DNA of 64,000 nt from an uncultured Roseobacter sp. (GCA_947488305.1 CANKZM010000007.1:1-64000); one strand, 5' to 3'. Positions 8,754 to 17,882 are shown, counted from the stretch's first letter. The notes: generated from the sequence alone by a model not told the origin. Numbers and translations: made by a program.

Positions 8754-8987
8754 ATGACAAAGCGGACCAAACCAAAGACGAAGAAATCTCAACTTATCCA
8801 GATGCTGGCTCGGAAAGCGGGAGCGGATGTTGCCACGATCAGCGACAAACTCGGCTGGCAGTTGTATACGGCCCGGGCGGCGCTGACGGGCCTGCGCAAG
8901 GCAGGGTTCGAGATCTCCGCCGAGAAACAGGGGCAGGGTGAACCCCTGAGCTACTGCATCACGGCACAGCCGGCGGACGCTACCTGA
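8754..8987 (+). CDS. DUF3489 domain protein
   Basis: A 77-residue basic protein. After a lysine-rich start (TKRTKPKTKKSQ) comes a small helix-turn-helix-like fold (LIQMLARKAGADVATISDKLGWQLYTARAALTGLRKAGFEI) that matches DUF3489, a short winged-helix-like domain of unknown role. GGGAGAAGA sits just upstream. Its stop codon overlaps the next gene's start (TGATG), so translation is probably coupled. DUF3489, DUF2924 and a large serine recombinase occur together in this order in alphaproteobacteria, which suggests one function, possibly control of recombination. DNA binding is inferred, not shown. Confidence 0.8.
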   Translation: MTKRTKPKTKKSQLIQMLARKAGADVATISDKLGWQLYTARAALTGLRKAGFEISAEKQGQGEPLSYCITAQPADAT

Positions 8988-9424
8988 TGCCGGGCCATGA
9001 GCACATCGCCGCGCGCTGGGTAGAATTTGGTCAGATGGACCGGACTGAGCTGCGCGTGGCATGGGCGGAGGCGTTTGGCGACGCCCCGCCGCACTTCCTG
9101 TCGATGATCTTCATGCGCAAGGCGCTAATCTGGGATGTGCAGTGCCGCGCGTTCGGGGGCCTGACGACAGAGGTGAAGCGCGCTTTGAAATCCGCTGCAG
9201 GCGGTAAGCAGGTCAGAACTCCGACACCCGTGATCAAAACCAGTACGCAGCTTGTTCGGGAATGGAATGGCCGGCGGTACCAGGTCGAAGTGATAGACGA
9301 CGGCTACCTGATGAACGGTGACCGCTTCAATTCCCTGTCGGCCATCGCGCTGCAGATCACCGGCACCACCGGGTCGGGGCCGCGGTTTTTCGATCTCAAC
9401 AGCAGGGCAGGGGCTGACGCATGA
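8987..9424 (+). CDS. DUF2924 domain protein
   Basis: A 145-residue protein. The sequence fits DUF2924: a helical start (ELRVAWAEAFGDAPP, FLSMIFMRKALIWDVQCRAFGGL) and a beta-rich end (GTQLVREWNGRRYQVEVIDDGYLMNGDRFNSLSAIALQITG-like) that describes a small 'grip' domain seen beside serine recombinases. The normal ending W-S-GPRFFxL is present. Its start overlaps the DUF3489 stop, and its stop overlaps the recombinase start (ATGA at 9421-9424), so three genes were translated as a coupled unit. Unlike the recombinase, this gene shows no lesion. Confidence 0.8.
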   Translation: MPGHEHIAARWVEFGQMDRTELRVAWAEAFGDAPPHFLSMIFMRKALIWDVQCRAFGGLTTEVKRALKSAAGGKQVRTPTPVIKTSTQLVREWNGRRYQVEVIDDGYLMNGDRFNSLSAIALQITGTTGSGPRFFDLNSRAGADA

Positions 9425-11096
9425 AGAAGATCCGCTCTACTATCTACACCCGCAAGAGCTCGGAAGAGGGGCTGTAGCAGAAGTTCAACACGCTTGACGC
9501 CCAGTACGAGGCTTGTGCTGCCTATTTCGCCAGCCAGAAGGCGGAAGGCTGGGTGCGGCTGCCGGAGCGCTATGACGATAGCGGTCTTTCCGGCGGCAGT
9601 ATGGAACGCCCCGGGTTGCGGAGTTTGCTCGCTGACATCGACCGGGGTGCCGTCGATCAGATCCTTGTTTACAAGATCGACCGGCTCACGCGCTCGCTGG
9701 CGGACTTTGCCAAAATGGTAGAACGGTTGGATGCGGCTGGCACGTCCTTTGTCTCCGTCACGCAGTCCTTCAACACGGCCACTAGCATGGGGCGGCTGAC
9801 ACTGAACATGCTGCTGTCCTTCGCCCAGTTCGAACGCGAAGTGACCGCCGAACGGATCCCCGACAAGATCGCAGCCTCGAAGAAGAAGGGCCTGTGGATG
9901 GGCGCGACCGTGCCGCTGGGTTACGCAGCCGATGGTCGCTCGCTGAAGATTGCCGAGCAGGACGCCGAGGTGATCCGCACGATCTATGACCTGTATCTCG
10001 AGAACCGGAATACGCGCGTCGTCATAGAGGCGGTCGATGCTCTTGGCCTGAAGACCCTTGTCAGAACCCTTATCTCGGGCAGGATAAAAGGTAGTGCATG
10101 CTTCAGCTACAGGCACATATGCTACATCCTTACTAACCCCGTTTATGCCGGCCGCATACGGCACCACGCGAAAGTCTATCCCGCGCAGCATCCGCCACTG
10201 ATAGAACCTGAGGTCGGGGACAGCATCCAGGATCAGCTGCGGTCGGACTCGTCAAAGGATCGAACCTTCACCAAGCGGAACCGCAAGGGCACCAAAGCAT
10301 CTGCTTCGCCGCTGACCGGCAGGATCTAAGATCAGACCGGGGATCGTCTGACCCCAAGCCATTCGAAGACTGCGAAGGGCCGGAAACTCAGATATTATGT
10401 GTCTCATCGGCTGGCGCGCGGAACGGCACCACGGATCCATCGGGGTGGCGGTTGCCAGCAGCGGAGTTGGAAAACAAGGTCGCTGATCTTGTCCGGCGAC
10501 ATCTCAATCAACCAGCGGTGTGCGCAGTCATCTTGTGTGACGCAACCGCAGATGAAACCGCCTGGATCGGAGCCCGCCTGTCCGAATATGTTGAAAGCGA
10601 CGCTGCCGCCGTCAAAGATGCACTACGCGAATGCCTTGAGCTGGTAGACTGCATCGATATCGCGCCCGGCGACATTCGCATCACCTTGTCAGGCGAACAT
10701 CTCGCAAATCAAGTTGATGTGGTTGCGGCGCGCATCAACGAAGACCTGCTGACCATCACCTAAGCATTCCAACACCGCAAGCGCGGCGTGGAAACCAGGC
10801 TCATCATTGGCGATACGCAGCCAGGGATCGATGCAACCCTATTACGCAATATCGCGAGAGCGCACCGGTACTTCGATCTGGTCCGATCGGGGAAAACCTT
10901 TGCTGAGATCGCGGAAACCGAAGGTGTCTCAAAACGCCGGGTTCAGCAACTGATCGAATTGGCGTTCCTGGCACCGGACGTGATCCGGGCAGTACGTGAA
11001 GGGCGGCAGCCTGTTGGTATGACCTCCGACCGGCTCAAGCGTCACGCCTTCTCACCCATCTGGACAGAGCAGCGCGACGCCTTCGCGGCACTGTAA
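9421..11096 (+). pseudogene. Large serine recombinase, multiply interrupted
   Basis: Reads as a single recombinase of about 555 codons: catalytic N-domain (IYTRKSS with the serine, then YDDSGLSGGSMERPGL, LVYKIDRLTRSLADFAKM), recombinase domain (PLGYAAD, YILTNPVYAGRI), zinc-ribbon region and C-terminal domain. It is broken by TAG at 9475-9477 (codon 19, where relatives have an acidic residue), TAA at 10327-10329, a one-base frameshift near 10440 (GGWRLPAAELE resumes in another frame) and TAA at 10761-10763; the C-terminus (GKTFAEIAETEGVSKRRVQQ) then continues to 11096. A 258-residue internal frame (9553-10329) remains open, but it lacks the catalytic serine. Almost surely inactive. Confidence 0.85.
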
Positions 11097-11376
11097 GCCA
11101 CTACATCTAAACCAATTTATGCGTCGATGATCTGGCCGCTGGATACATCAGCGCGCAAATTTGAAATCTCCTAATCCTGACCTCAAAGACGGCGATGGTC
11201 TCACCATCGAAACCCACCAAACTGCTACCGCGGAAATGGCGATTCCAGACTTTTCAGGGAAACGGGCAGAATTTCGAAGATCTGTCGGTCTGGGGTATTT
11301 TTTGTACCTCTGAAGGCGCCCGAAACCACGCGATGAAACGCAAAAATCTGCATTACATCAATAATTTAGCGGGTGG

Positions 11377-11451
11377 TGGCTGGGATGGTAGGATTCGAAC
11401 CTACGGTACACTGTACCAAAAACAGTTGCCTTACCACTTGGCTACATCCCA
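11377..11451 (-). tRNA. tRNA-Gln (anticodon UUG)
   Basis: Read on the minus strand it folds as a full cloverleaf: acceptor TGGGATG/CATCCCA, D-arm GCCAAGTGGTAAGGC, anticodon stem ACTGT/ACAGT around loop TTTTGGT (anticodon TTG at 11417-11419), T-arm TAGGTTCGAATCCTA, discriminator G and an encoded CCA (11377-11379). The UUG anticodon gives glutamine. The 280 bases between it and the recombinase relic (11097-11376) show no gene. tRNA neighbourhoods are common element insertion zones, though no duplicated tRNA end was seen here. Confidence 0.95.
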
Positions 11452-11556
11452 ACGTGTCGCGGTAAATAGAACTAAGGGCCGCAACGTTCAAGACCCGTTT
11501 TGGACAAAAATGCCTCCGAAAGCATTAACGTGCGATGAGACCTCTACGTGTTGGCC

Positions 11557-12549
11557 TCAGCGCCTTGGATCAATCAATATTGCACCATTGCGACCGCCTG
11601 CCTCTACTGCCTCATGGGCTTCGGCGGTTTCGGCCAGTTCAAAAACCTGCGCAACGGGGCAGAAAAGGGCCTTATTCTCCAGCGCCTCATGCAAATGTGC
11701 GATTGCCGCAAGCCGCTGTTCCTGCGGCAGGATATAGATGAGTGCGATGTCGATGGTGACGGCCTTAAAGAGCAATGGACCAAAGGGTATCTGTGGTGTC
11801 ATTTCCTTGGCGGACCCATAAACGGCCAGCGTGCCGTTTGGGGCTATGACGTCGGCGTTCGCGCCAATGTTCTGCCCGAACTCCACATCGACGATTCGGT
11901 CGAAGAGGTGGCCTTTAGTTGCGGGCAGTATCTCTTCGGACAGGTTTGCAGCGTTGTAGTCGATGACCGCGTCCGCGCCTGCCTCGCGGCATTTGTCGAA
12001 TCCGGCCGGACTTGCTGTCGCAACGACCTTTGCGCCACCCCAGGCTGCGAGTTGCACGGCCAGATGACCCACACTGCCGCTGCCGCCATGGATCAGCACG
12101 GTTTTCCCCCGAACGCTACCGCCGCCAAAGACCACATGCGCGGCGGTCAACCCGGGAATGCCCAGACTTGCCCCTGTTTCCAATGAAACGCCGTCCGGCA
12201 AAAGCACCGCTTGTTCTTCCGGCAGGACAATCTTCTCAGCGGCGGTGCCCATCGGGCGTTGCCACTGGCCATTCCAGATCCAAACCCATTGTCCAAGTCG
12301 CGCAGGATCAACCCCGTCCCCGACCCGGGTTATTGTGCCGGAGCCGTCGCTGTGGGGGCAGATGACGGGGAAGGGAGGGCGGGTCACGCCTGGGCGCGCG
12401 CCTGCCCGGGCTTTGACATCAGAGGGGTTCACACCGGAAAACGCGAGCGTTACCTCAACCTCGCCCGGTGCAGGGTCTGGCGCGGGCAGGTCCGAAACAC
12501 TCAGAACCTCAGCCGCGGGTCCGAATGATGAATAGGTGACTGCGCGCAT
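11557..12549 (-). CDS. NADPH:quinone reductase-like medium-chain oxidoreductase
   Basis: A 330-residue protein of the zinc-independent quinone oxidoreductase branch of the medium-chain dehydrogenase/reductase superfamily. The N-terminal GroES-like domain has GVNPSDVKARAG. The Rossmann fold shows HGGSGSVGHLAVQLA near residue 154. The C-terminal end (GGRNGAILIDP) is typical. It lacks the zinc-binding cysteines of alcohol dehydrogenases. The expected reaction is NAD(P)H-dependent reduction of quinones or enones in the cytoplasm; substrate unknown. It stands alone, downstream of the SH3 gene on the same strand with a gap of 89 bases. Confidence 0.85.
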   Translation of the reverse strand: MRAVTYSSFGPAAEVLSVSDLPAPDPAPGEVEVTLAFSGVNPSDVKARAGARPGVTRPPFPVICPHSDGSGTITRVGDGVDPARLGQWVWIWNGQWQRPMGTAAEKIVLPEEQAVLLPDGVSLETGASLGIPGLTAAHVVFGGGSVRGKTVLIHGGSGSVGHLAVQLAAWGGAKVVATASPAGFDKCREAGADAVIDYNAANLSEEILPATKGHLFDRIVDVEFGQNIGANADVIAPNGTLAVYGSAKEMTPQIPFGPLLFKAVTIDIALIYILPQEQRLAAIAHLHEALENKALFCPVAQVFELAETAEAHEAVEAGGRNGAILIDPRR

Positions 12550-12638
12550 GAGCCGTGTCCTTTTGTGAGAGTATCAGTGGCTTTTTTGCGGGGCCGCTTC
12601 CCGTATTGCAAGTTGAGGCGGCAGGAGCCCCGCAAATT

Positions 12639-13199
12639 TCAGTCGCGCAACTCGCCGTCGGCGACCCCCCAGAAGGTCGATTTGGGTGCCCATCCGCGAA
12701 ACCCGCCCGACCGCAACTGGCACCATTCCGGCCCACATTTTCCAAGGCGCGCGATGACACCCGCTTCCAAAGCTGCATTGATCGGTGAGGAGGGATCCGG
12801 CCTGCTGTGGATGCTGAGCATGTTTTCCTCGATGATTACGGTGCGCACGCCAGAAAGCAGCGAGTAGTGCACCCAGCCGCCCTGGCCATCCCTGTCTTCC
12901 ACCCTGCGCCAATGCCCGTGCTCTGCCGTAATGCGCAGCGGCATATCTCGACGTTGGAAAACCCAGTCGATGCGGTGTGTCAAAGACGGGCCGCGCCGCG
13001 CATTGCCCTCGGCAGCTTTCATGGAGACATATCGGGGCAAGGGCAGGTTTGTAACCGGGCCGAAAGCGGCGGTTTTCCCGTCGGCTGCATAAAGTGGCGC
13101 GCCAAACACGCCAAAGCACAGGGCAGAAATCATCACCCCATGCAGCAAATATCGCAGAACTCGTGTCAACTTGTCGCCTGTATTGTGCATTTTGCTCAT
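12639..13199 (-). CDS. Exported SH3-domain protein
   Basis: A 186-residue protein with a hydrophobic leader (about residues 16-36, ending YAA) and two SH3-like segments in the mature part: LPLPRYVSMKAAEGNARRGPS...WVFQRRDMPLRI and LSIHSRPDPSSP...KCGPEWCQLRSGGFRGW. Such bacterial SH3 proteins are periplasmic and are thought to bind cell-wall peptides. The start at 13199 (MSKMHN) is preferred to 13250, which would add an Arg/Trp-rich head; 13190 is also possible. Divergent from the hydroxyacid reductase gene; about 86 bases are available for both promoters. Confidence 0.75.
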   Translation of the reverse strand: MSKMHNTGDKLTRVLRYLLHGVMISALCFGVFGAPLYAADGKTAAFGPVTNLPLPRYVSMKAAEGNARRGPSLTHRIDWVFQRRDMPLRITAEHGHWRRVEDRDGQGGWVHYSLLSGVRTVIIEENMLSIHSRPDPSSPINAALEAGVIARLGKCGPEWCQLRSGGFRGWAPKSTFWGVADGELRD

Positions 13200-13285
13200 T
13201 TGCTGACGCGAGGTTCTTGTGCCTTGTCGCCAGTTCCGCCACCATGCCAAAAATTCTGAACTGCGCCAAGTCCGGGGAGAAGCAA

Positions 13286-14272
13286 ATGTCCAAACCCAAG
13301 CTAAGTGTTGTAGTCACGCGACGCTTACCCGAAGCGGTCGAGACGCGGTTGTGCGAATTGTTCGACGCAAAGCTGCGAGACGACGATGCACCTATGGGGC
13401 GAAGCGAACTTGCGGAAGCCATGAAGAGTGCGGATGTTCTGGTGCCTACGATCAGCGACGAAATCGACTCCGCCCTGATTGCACAGGCGGGAGACCGCCT
13501 GAAGCTGATCGCCAACTATGGCGCAGGTGTCGATCATATTGATGTGTCAACCGCCCGGCAGCGTGGCATCCTCGTTTCCAACACGCCGGGTGTGCTCACA
13601 GATGATACGGCGGACATGACGATGGCGCTCATACTGTCAGTGCTTCGGCGCATTCCCGAAGGCTTGGGTGTCATGCAGGATGATGAATGGTCTGGCTGGG
13701 CGCCCACGGCCTTTCTGGGCGGTCGTATTGGCGGCCGCCGGCTTGGCATTCTTGGCATGGGGCGGATCGGGCAGGCGGTCGCAAGGCGGGCGTCAGCGTT
13801 CGGAATGCAGGTACACTACCATAACCGGCGCAGGCTACGTCCTGAAGTTGAGGCTGACTTGCAAGCCACATACTGGGAAAGCCTTGATCAGATGATCGCG
13901 CGGATGGATGTGGTTTCGGTGAATTGCCCTGCCACGCCTTCGACTTTCCATCTGATGAACGCGCGTCGCCTCAAGCTGATGAAACCCGAAGCGGTGATCG
14001 TGAATACATCACGGGGTGAAGTAATTGACGAGAACGCTCTGACCCGCATGTTGCGCGCGGGCGGGATTGCGGGGGCCGGACTCGACGTTTACGAACACGG
14101 AACCGAAGTAAACCCGCGCCTGCGGGAATTGAGTAATGTTGTTCTGTTGCCGCACATGGGGTCTGCCACACGTGAGGGCAGGATCGAGATGGGTGAAAAA
14201 GTCATCATCAACATCAAGACTTTCGACGATGGACACCGGCCACCGGATCAGGTGGTCCCGTCCATGCTGTAG
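13286..14272 (+). CDS. D-2-hydroxyacid dehydrogenase (glyoxylate/hydroxypyruvate reductase type)
   Basis: A 328-residue protein of the D-isomer specific 2-hydroxyacid dehydrogenase family. NAD(P)-binding motif GILGMGRIGQAVARRA lies near residue 155. Catalytic residues are visible in order: Arg in NTSRGEV, Glu in DVYEHG and His in LLPHMGSAT. A run of basic residues after the second beta-strand (HYHNRRR) favours NADPH. ATG 13286 follows GGGGAGA; an upstream in-frame start at 13094 would overlap the divergent gene. The gamma-glutamyltransferase gene follows after 33 bases. Likely reduces glyoxylate, hydroxypyruvate or a related 2-oxoacid. Confidence 0.88.
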   Translation: MSKPKLSVVVTRRLPEAVETRLCELFDAKLRDDDAPMGRSELAEAMKSADVLVPTISDEIDSALIAQAGDRLKLIANYGAGVDHIDVSTARQRGILVSNTPGVLTDDTADMTMALILSVLRRIPEGLGVMQDDEWSGWAPTAFLGGRIGGRRLGILGMGRIGQAVARRASAFGMQVHYHNRRRLRPEVEADLQATYWESLDQMIARMDVVSVNCPATPSTFHLMNARRLKLMKPEAVIVNTSRGEVIDENALTRMLRAGGIAGAGLDVYEHGTEVNPRLRELSNVVLLPHMGSATREGRIEMGEKVIINIKTFDDGHRPPDQVVPSML

Positions 14273-14305
14273 ACAGCAAATGTCTGAATTCAGGGAGGAA
14301 TTGGC

Positions 14306-16084
14306 ATGAAAAGGTATGTATTCGCGGCGCTTCTGGCGACAAGCCAAACCGCCCTGGCACAACAGGCCGCCGACGCGGTTCAGCCCGAAGCCGCAACTCA
14401 GGGTGCCTTTGCTTCTATCTCGGAGCGGGTCGATGCCGCGCTGACCGCGAAAGGTGCCGGGCAGCCTGTTCAGGCATCCAACTGGATGGTTGCAGCGGCA
14501 AATCCCTGGGCGGTCGAAGCGGGCGCCGATGTGCTTGCTCAGGGCGGCACGGCGGCGGATGCGCTGGTGGCCGTGCAAGCCATGCTAGGCTTGGTGGAGC
14601 CGCAATCCTCCGGGATCGGGGGCGGTGCCTTTCTGGTCTACTATGATGCGGCGTCTGACACGCTGACCACGCTGGATGGCCGCGAGACCGCGCCACTTGC
14701 CGCCACGCCGCGGCTCTTTCAGGATGACGAGGGAGAGCCCTTGGGGTTCTTTGATGCCGTGGTCGGGGGGCTGTCGGTTGGGACCCCCGGAACACCCGCC
14801 TTGATGCAGGCCGCGCATGACCGGTGGGGGGCGCTGGACTGGGCTGATTTGTTGGCACCGTCGATCGCCTTGGCAGAGACGGGTTTCCCGGTCTCGCCAA
14901 GACTGGCTGGTTTGGTCGAGCGGGACCAGGAACGTCTTTCACGCTTTGAAACAACGGCAAGTTACTTCCTGCCTGGAGGCACACCACTGCAGGCTGGGCA
15001 GATGCTGGTAAACGCTGACTACGCGGCGACCTTGCGCAGCATGGCGACTGGTGGTGGCGCGGCATTTTACACGGGCGATATTGCGCAGGACATCGTGGCC
15101 ACGGTGCAGAATGCGCCGGGTAATCCTGGGGTGCTGTCCGAACTTGATCTGAGTATTTATCAGGTAAAGGAACGCCCACCCGTCTGTGCGACGTTCCGCG
15201 CACATGATGTCTGCGGGATGGGGCCACCGTCGTCCGGAGCACTGACCGTGGGCCAGATACTCGGCATGCTGGACGCTTATGACCTGAGCGCAGGTCCAAA
15301 TGATGCCAACGTGCGACGTCTGATCGGAGATGCCTCGCGCCTCGCATTCGCGGATCGGGGCCGCTACATGGCCGACAGTGACTTTGTGCCCGTGCCGACA
15401 AAAGGGCTGGTGGCCGAAGCGTATCTGGCGGAGCGAGGGGCACTTTTGCAAGGGGATGATGCGCTGCCCGAAGTGGCCCCCGGTTCACCGGAATTCGATC
15501 ACGCGTTGAACTGGGCGGACGATGCCTCCATCGAACTGCCGTCGACGTCGCATTTTGTGATCGTGGATGCTGCTGGAAACGTTGCCTCCATGACCACCAC
15601 GATTGAAAACGCATTTGGCAGCCGTTTGATGGTGCGGGGGTTTCTGCTCAACAACGAACTGACCGACTTCTCCTTCAAAAGCCACAGCGGGGGCGTACCC
15701 ATCGCCAACCGTGTAGAGCCCGGCAAACGGCCGCGCTCCTCCATGGCGCCAACCATCGTGATGAAAGATGGATCACCGGTTCTGGCGATCGGCAGCCCCG
15801 GCGGCAGTCGCATCATCGGCTATGTGGCACAAAGCATCATTGCGCATCTCGACTGGGGCATGGATGTCCAGCAGGCCGTTTCTGTTCCGCATGCAGTGAA
15901 CCGGTTTGGCAAATACGACGTGGAGGAAGGGACTTCGGCAGAAAACCTGACCGGGCCGTTGACGGATATGGGCTTTGAGGTCGGTGCGCGAGCGCTTACG
16001 TCCGGTTTGCATGCCATTTCGATCGGTCCAATGCTGCTGGGGGGCGCGGATCCGCGCCGTGAAGGCATCGCACTCGGGCAATAG
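14306..16084 (+). CDS. ggt: Gamma-glutamyltransferase family protein
   Basis: A 592-residue precursor with a signal peptide (residues 1-18, ending ALA), so the enzyme is periplasmic. The large-subunit motifs GGTAADALVAVQAMLGLVEP and SSGIGGGAF are present. The autoprocessing Thr is in PSTSHFVIVD (about Thr414), which after cleavage becomes the nucleophile of the small subunit; SMTTTIE and GSPGGSRI follow. Family reactions are hydrolysis or transfer of gamma-glutamyl groups, for example from glutathione. AGGGAGGA precedes ATG 14306. It lies 33 bases after a hydroxyacid reductase and 12 bases before a D-lactate dehydrogenase-like gene. Confidence 0.9.
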   Translation: MKRYVFAALLATSQTALAQQAADAVQPEAATQGAFASISERVDAALTAKGAGQPVQASNWMVAAANPWAVEAGADVLAQGGTAADALVAVQAMLGLVEPQSSGIGGGAFLVYYDAASDTLTTLDGRETAPLAATPRLFQDDEGEPLGFFDAVVGGLSVGTPGTPALMQAAHDRWGALDWADLLAPSIALAETGFPVSPRLAGLVERDQERLSRFETTASYFLPGGTPLQAGQMLVNADYAATLRSMATGGGAAFYTGDIAQDIVATVQNAPGNPGVLSELDLSIYQVKERPPVCATFRAHDVCGMGPPSSGALTVGQILGMLDAYDLSAGPNDANVRRLIGDASRLAFADRGRYMADSDFVPVPTKGLVAEAYLAERGALLQGDDALPEVAPGSPEFDHALNWADDASIELPSTSHFVIVDAAGNVASMTTTIENAFGSRLMVRGFLLNNELTDFSFKSHSGGVPIANRVEPGKRPRSSMAPTIVMKDGSPVLAIGSPGGSRIIGYVAQSIIAHLDWGMDVQQAVSVPHAVNRFGKYDVEEGTSAENLTGPLTDMGFEVGARALTSGLHAISIGPMLLGGADPRREGIALGQ

Positions 16085-16096
16085 GGAATACCGAAA

Positions 16097-17500
16097 ATGG
16101 TGAAACATGCGAGCCTCGCCCGCAACGAGGACGGCATTCGCACAGCGATTGGCGTGTTGAAACAACAATACGGTGAAGCGCTGCACACCGGGCAGTCCAT
16201 ACGTGAACAGCACGGCCACACGACCACCTGGATTGAAAACCAACCCCCGGACGCGGTCTTTTTCGCCCAGTCAGCGGAGGAGATTTCAAACGTTGTCTGT
16301 ATATGTGCTGAACACAATGTGCCGGTCATAGCCTATGGCACGGGTACCTCGCTGGAAGGGCATTTGAATGCACCCGCCGGGGGAATTTGTGTCGATGTCA
16401 CCAGGATGGACCGTGTCCTTGAGGTCAATCCAGGGGATCTGGACTGCCGGGTGCAGCCAGGTGTGACGCGGGAAGACCTCAACGCCTATCTTCGCTATCA
16501 GGGTCAGTTCTTTCCGGTTGATCCGGGAGCGAATGCGTCTCTGGGCGGTATGGCTGCAACCAATGCATCGGGCACCAATGCGGTGCTTTACGGGACGATG
16601 AAAGACAATGTGCTGGCTTTGGAAGCGGTCATGGCGGATGGCCGCATCATCCGCACCGGGACGCGTGCCAGAAAATCATCAGCCGGGTATGACCTCACCC
16701 GACTACTGGTCGGCTCCGAAGGCTCGCTGTGTATCATCACCGAGATCACTCTGAAGCTTCGCGGCATACCGGAAAGCATCAATTCCGCCCGCTGCTCTTT
16801 CCCAACAGTCGATGCAGCTTGCCAGACCGTCATGTCCGTCATTCAGTATGGTTTGCCCGTCGCGCGGATCGAGCTTTTGGATGAGACGATGGTCAAGGCC
16901 ATCAACAGTTACGCGTCACTGGCTCTGCCTGAAACCCCGCTTTTGTTGCTTGAATTTCACGGAACAGAGGCGAGCGTGACCGAACAGGCAGAGATTTTTA
17001 GCACGTTGTCAGTAGAGCATGGTGGCTCAGGCTACCAGGCAACCACCACGACCGAGGAACGCAACAAGCTTTGGAAAGCCAGACACGATGCCTATTGGGC
17101 GATGCTGCAATACCGACCCGGTGCAGAGGGTGTGGCAACGGATGTCTGCGTCCCGATCTCTCGGTTGGCGGAATGTGTGACTGCGGCTCAGGCACGCGCG
17201 GAGGAATTGAAGCTGGTTGTCCCCATCATCGGCCATGTAGGGGACGGGAACTTTCACGCGACCCCTCTCGTAGACATGACCGACGCGGATGAGGTTGCGC
17301 GTGCGACGGAATTTGTGGCCTGGCTCAATGAATACGCGATTTCGATGGACGGAACCTGCACCGGCGAGCATGGTATCGGGCAGGGCAAGGTGGCCTATCT
17401 TGCCCGAGAGCTTGGCGCTGCAACTGAGTTCATGGCGGACATCAAGCAAGCACTTGATCCGAAGAATATCCTCAACCCGGGCAAGATATTCGAGCGCTAG
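16097..17500 (+). CDS. FAD-linked D-lactate dehydrogenase/glycolate oxidase-type protein
   Basis: A 467-residue flavoprotein of the GlcD/D-lactate dehydrogenase (cytochrome) group. The PCMH-type FAD domain has PVIAYGTGTSLEGH and PGANASLGGMAATNASGTNA; the C-terminal FAD-oxidase domain has HVGDGNFH (substrate-site histidines) and GTCTGEHGIGQGK, ending NPKNILNPGKIF-like. It would oxidise a D-2-hydroxyacid and pass electrons to cytochrome or quinone. It follows ggt after 12 bases. With the upstream reductase this gives opposite 2-hydroxyacid/2-oxoacid conversions in one operon. Substrate not determinable by reading. Confidence 0.87.
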   Translation: MVKHASLARNEDGIRTAIGVLKQQYGEALHTGQSIREQHGHTTTWIENQPPDAVFFAQSAEEISNVVCICAEHNVPVIAYGTGTSLEGHLNAPAGGICVDVTRMDRVLEVNPGDLDCRVQPGVTREDLNAYLRYQGQFFPVDPGANASLGGMAATNASGTNAVLYGTMKDNVLALEAVMADGRIIRTGTRARKSSAGYDLTRLLVGSEGSLCIITEITLKLRGIPESINSARCSFPTVDAACQTVMSVIQYGLPVARIELLDETMVKAINSYASLALPETPLLLLEFHGTEASVTEQAEIFSTLSVEHGGSGYQATTTTEERNKLWKARHDAYWAMLQYRPGAEGVATDVCVPISRLAECVTAAQARAEELKLVVPIIGHVGDGNFHATPLVDMTDADEVARATEFVAWLNEYAISMDGTCTGEHGIGQGKVAYLARELGAATEFMADIKQALDPKNILNPGKIFER

Positions 17501-17741
17501 CGTCAGTGGGGCAAGCGCTTTGCCTTGCAGTGCAGAAACCTTGCGCAACGATACCAATCATAATGGCGCTCACTTCGTCGCGCGATGGGGTCCGCGCTCG
17601 ATGAAACTGACCCGCTGAATGCTGCCAGAAATTCAGGCAACGCCTGCCAGATGAAATAGAAATTTTTGCATTGTTGGTTGACGTGCCCCTGCGTTGAAAC
17701 ATTTATTTGTATCAAGGGTCTCCAACAGCGGGGTAAAAGTT

Positions 17742-17882
17742 ATGAAAACTGTGTTCTTCGCAACAGTCGTCGTTACTGTCATCGTCCTCGGCGGATGTGT
17801 CACCACGACCGAGCCACGGACCAATGTCACCTGTAGCGGTGACGAACATATGACCCCTTACGGGTGCCGTCGGAAAAGCTGA
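17742..17882 (+). CDS. Small putative lipoprotein
   Basis: A 46-residue protein with a hydrophobic leader and lipobox VLGGC (Cys19), which predicts a lipid anchor. The mature part is only 28 residues, with two more cysteines and a basic end (CRRKS). An upstream frame start at 17694 is disfavoured because it pushes the leader inside. A possible promoter lies upstream (TTGACG at 17678-17683, 17 bases, ATTTAT at 17701-17706). Function unknown; small lipoproteins of this type are common in Rhodobacteraceae. The 241 bases before it (17501-17741) hold no other gene that I can support. Confidence 0.65.
   Translation: MKTVFFATVVVTVIVLGGCVTTTEPRTNVTCSGDEHMTPYGCRRKS

Noticed and set aside
9475-9477. 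Stop-codon readthrough or recoding of the recombinase amber codon
   Set aside because: Two further stops and a frameshift in the same gene make simple decay much more likely.
9304-10191. A 295-codon minus-strand frame
   Set aside because: It is antisense to the DUF2924 end and the recombinase relic, whose protein pattern is unmistakable.
14415-15614. A 399-codon open frame on the minus strand opposite ggt
   Set aside because: The composition is Arg/Pro/Ser-rich nonsense, and the plus strand has a full gamma-glutamyltransferase with all motifs.
17678-17706. Promoter TTGACG-17-ATTTAT before the small lipoprotein
   Set aside because: The -10 is too weak to list as its own feature; it is mentioned only in the gene entry.
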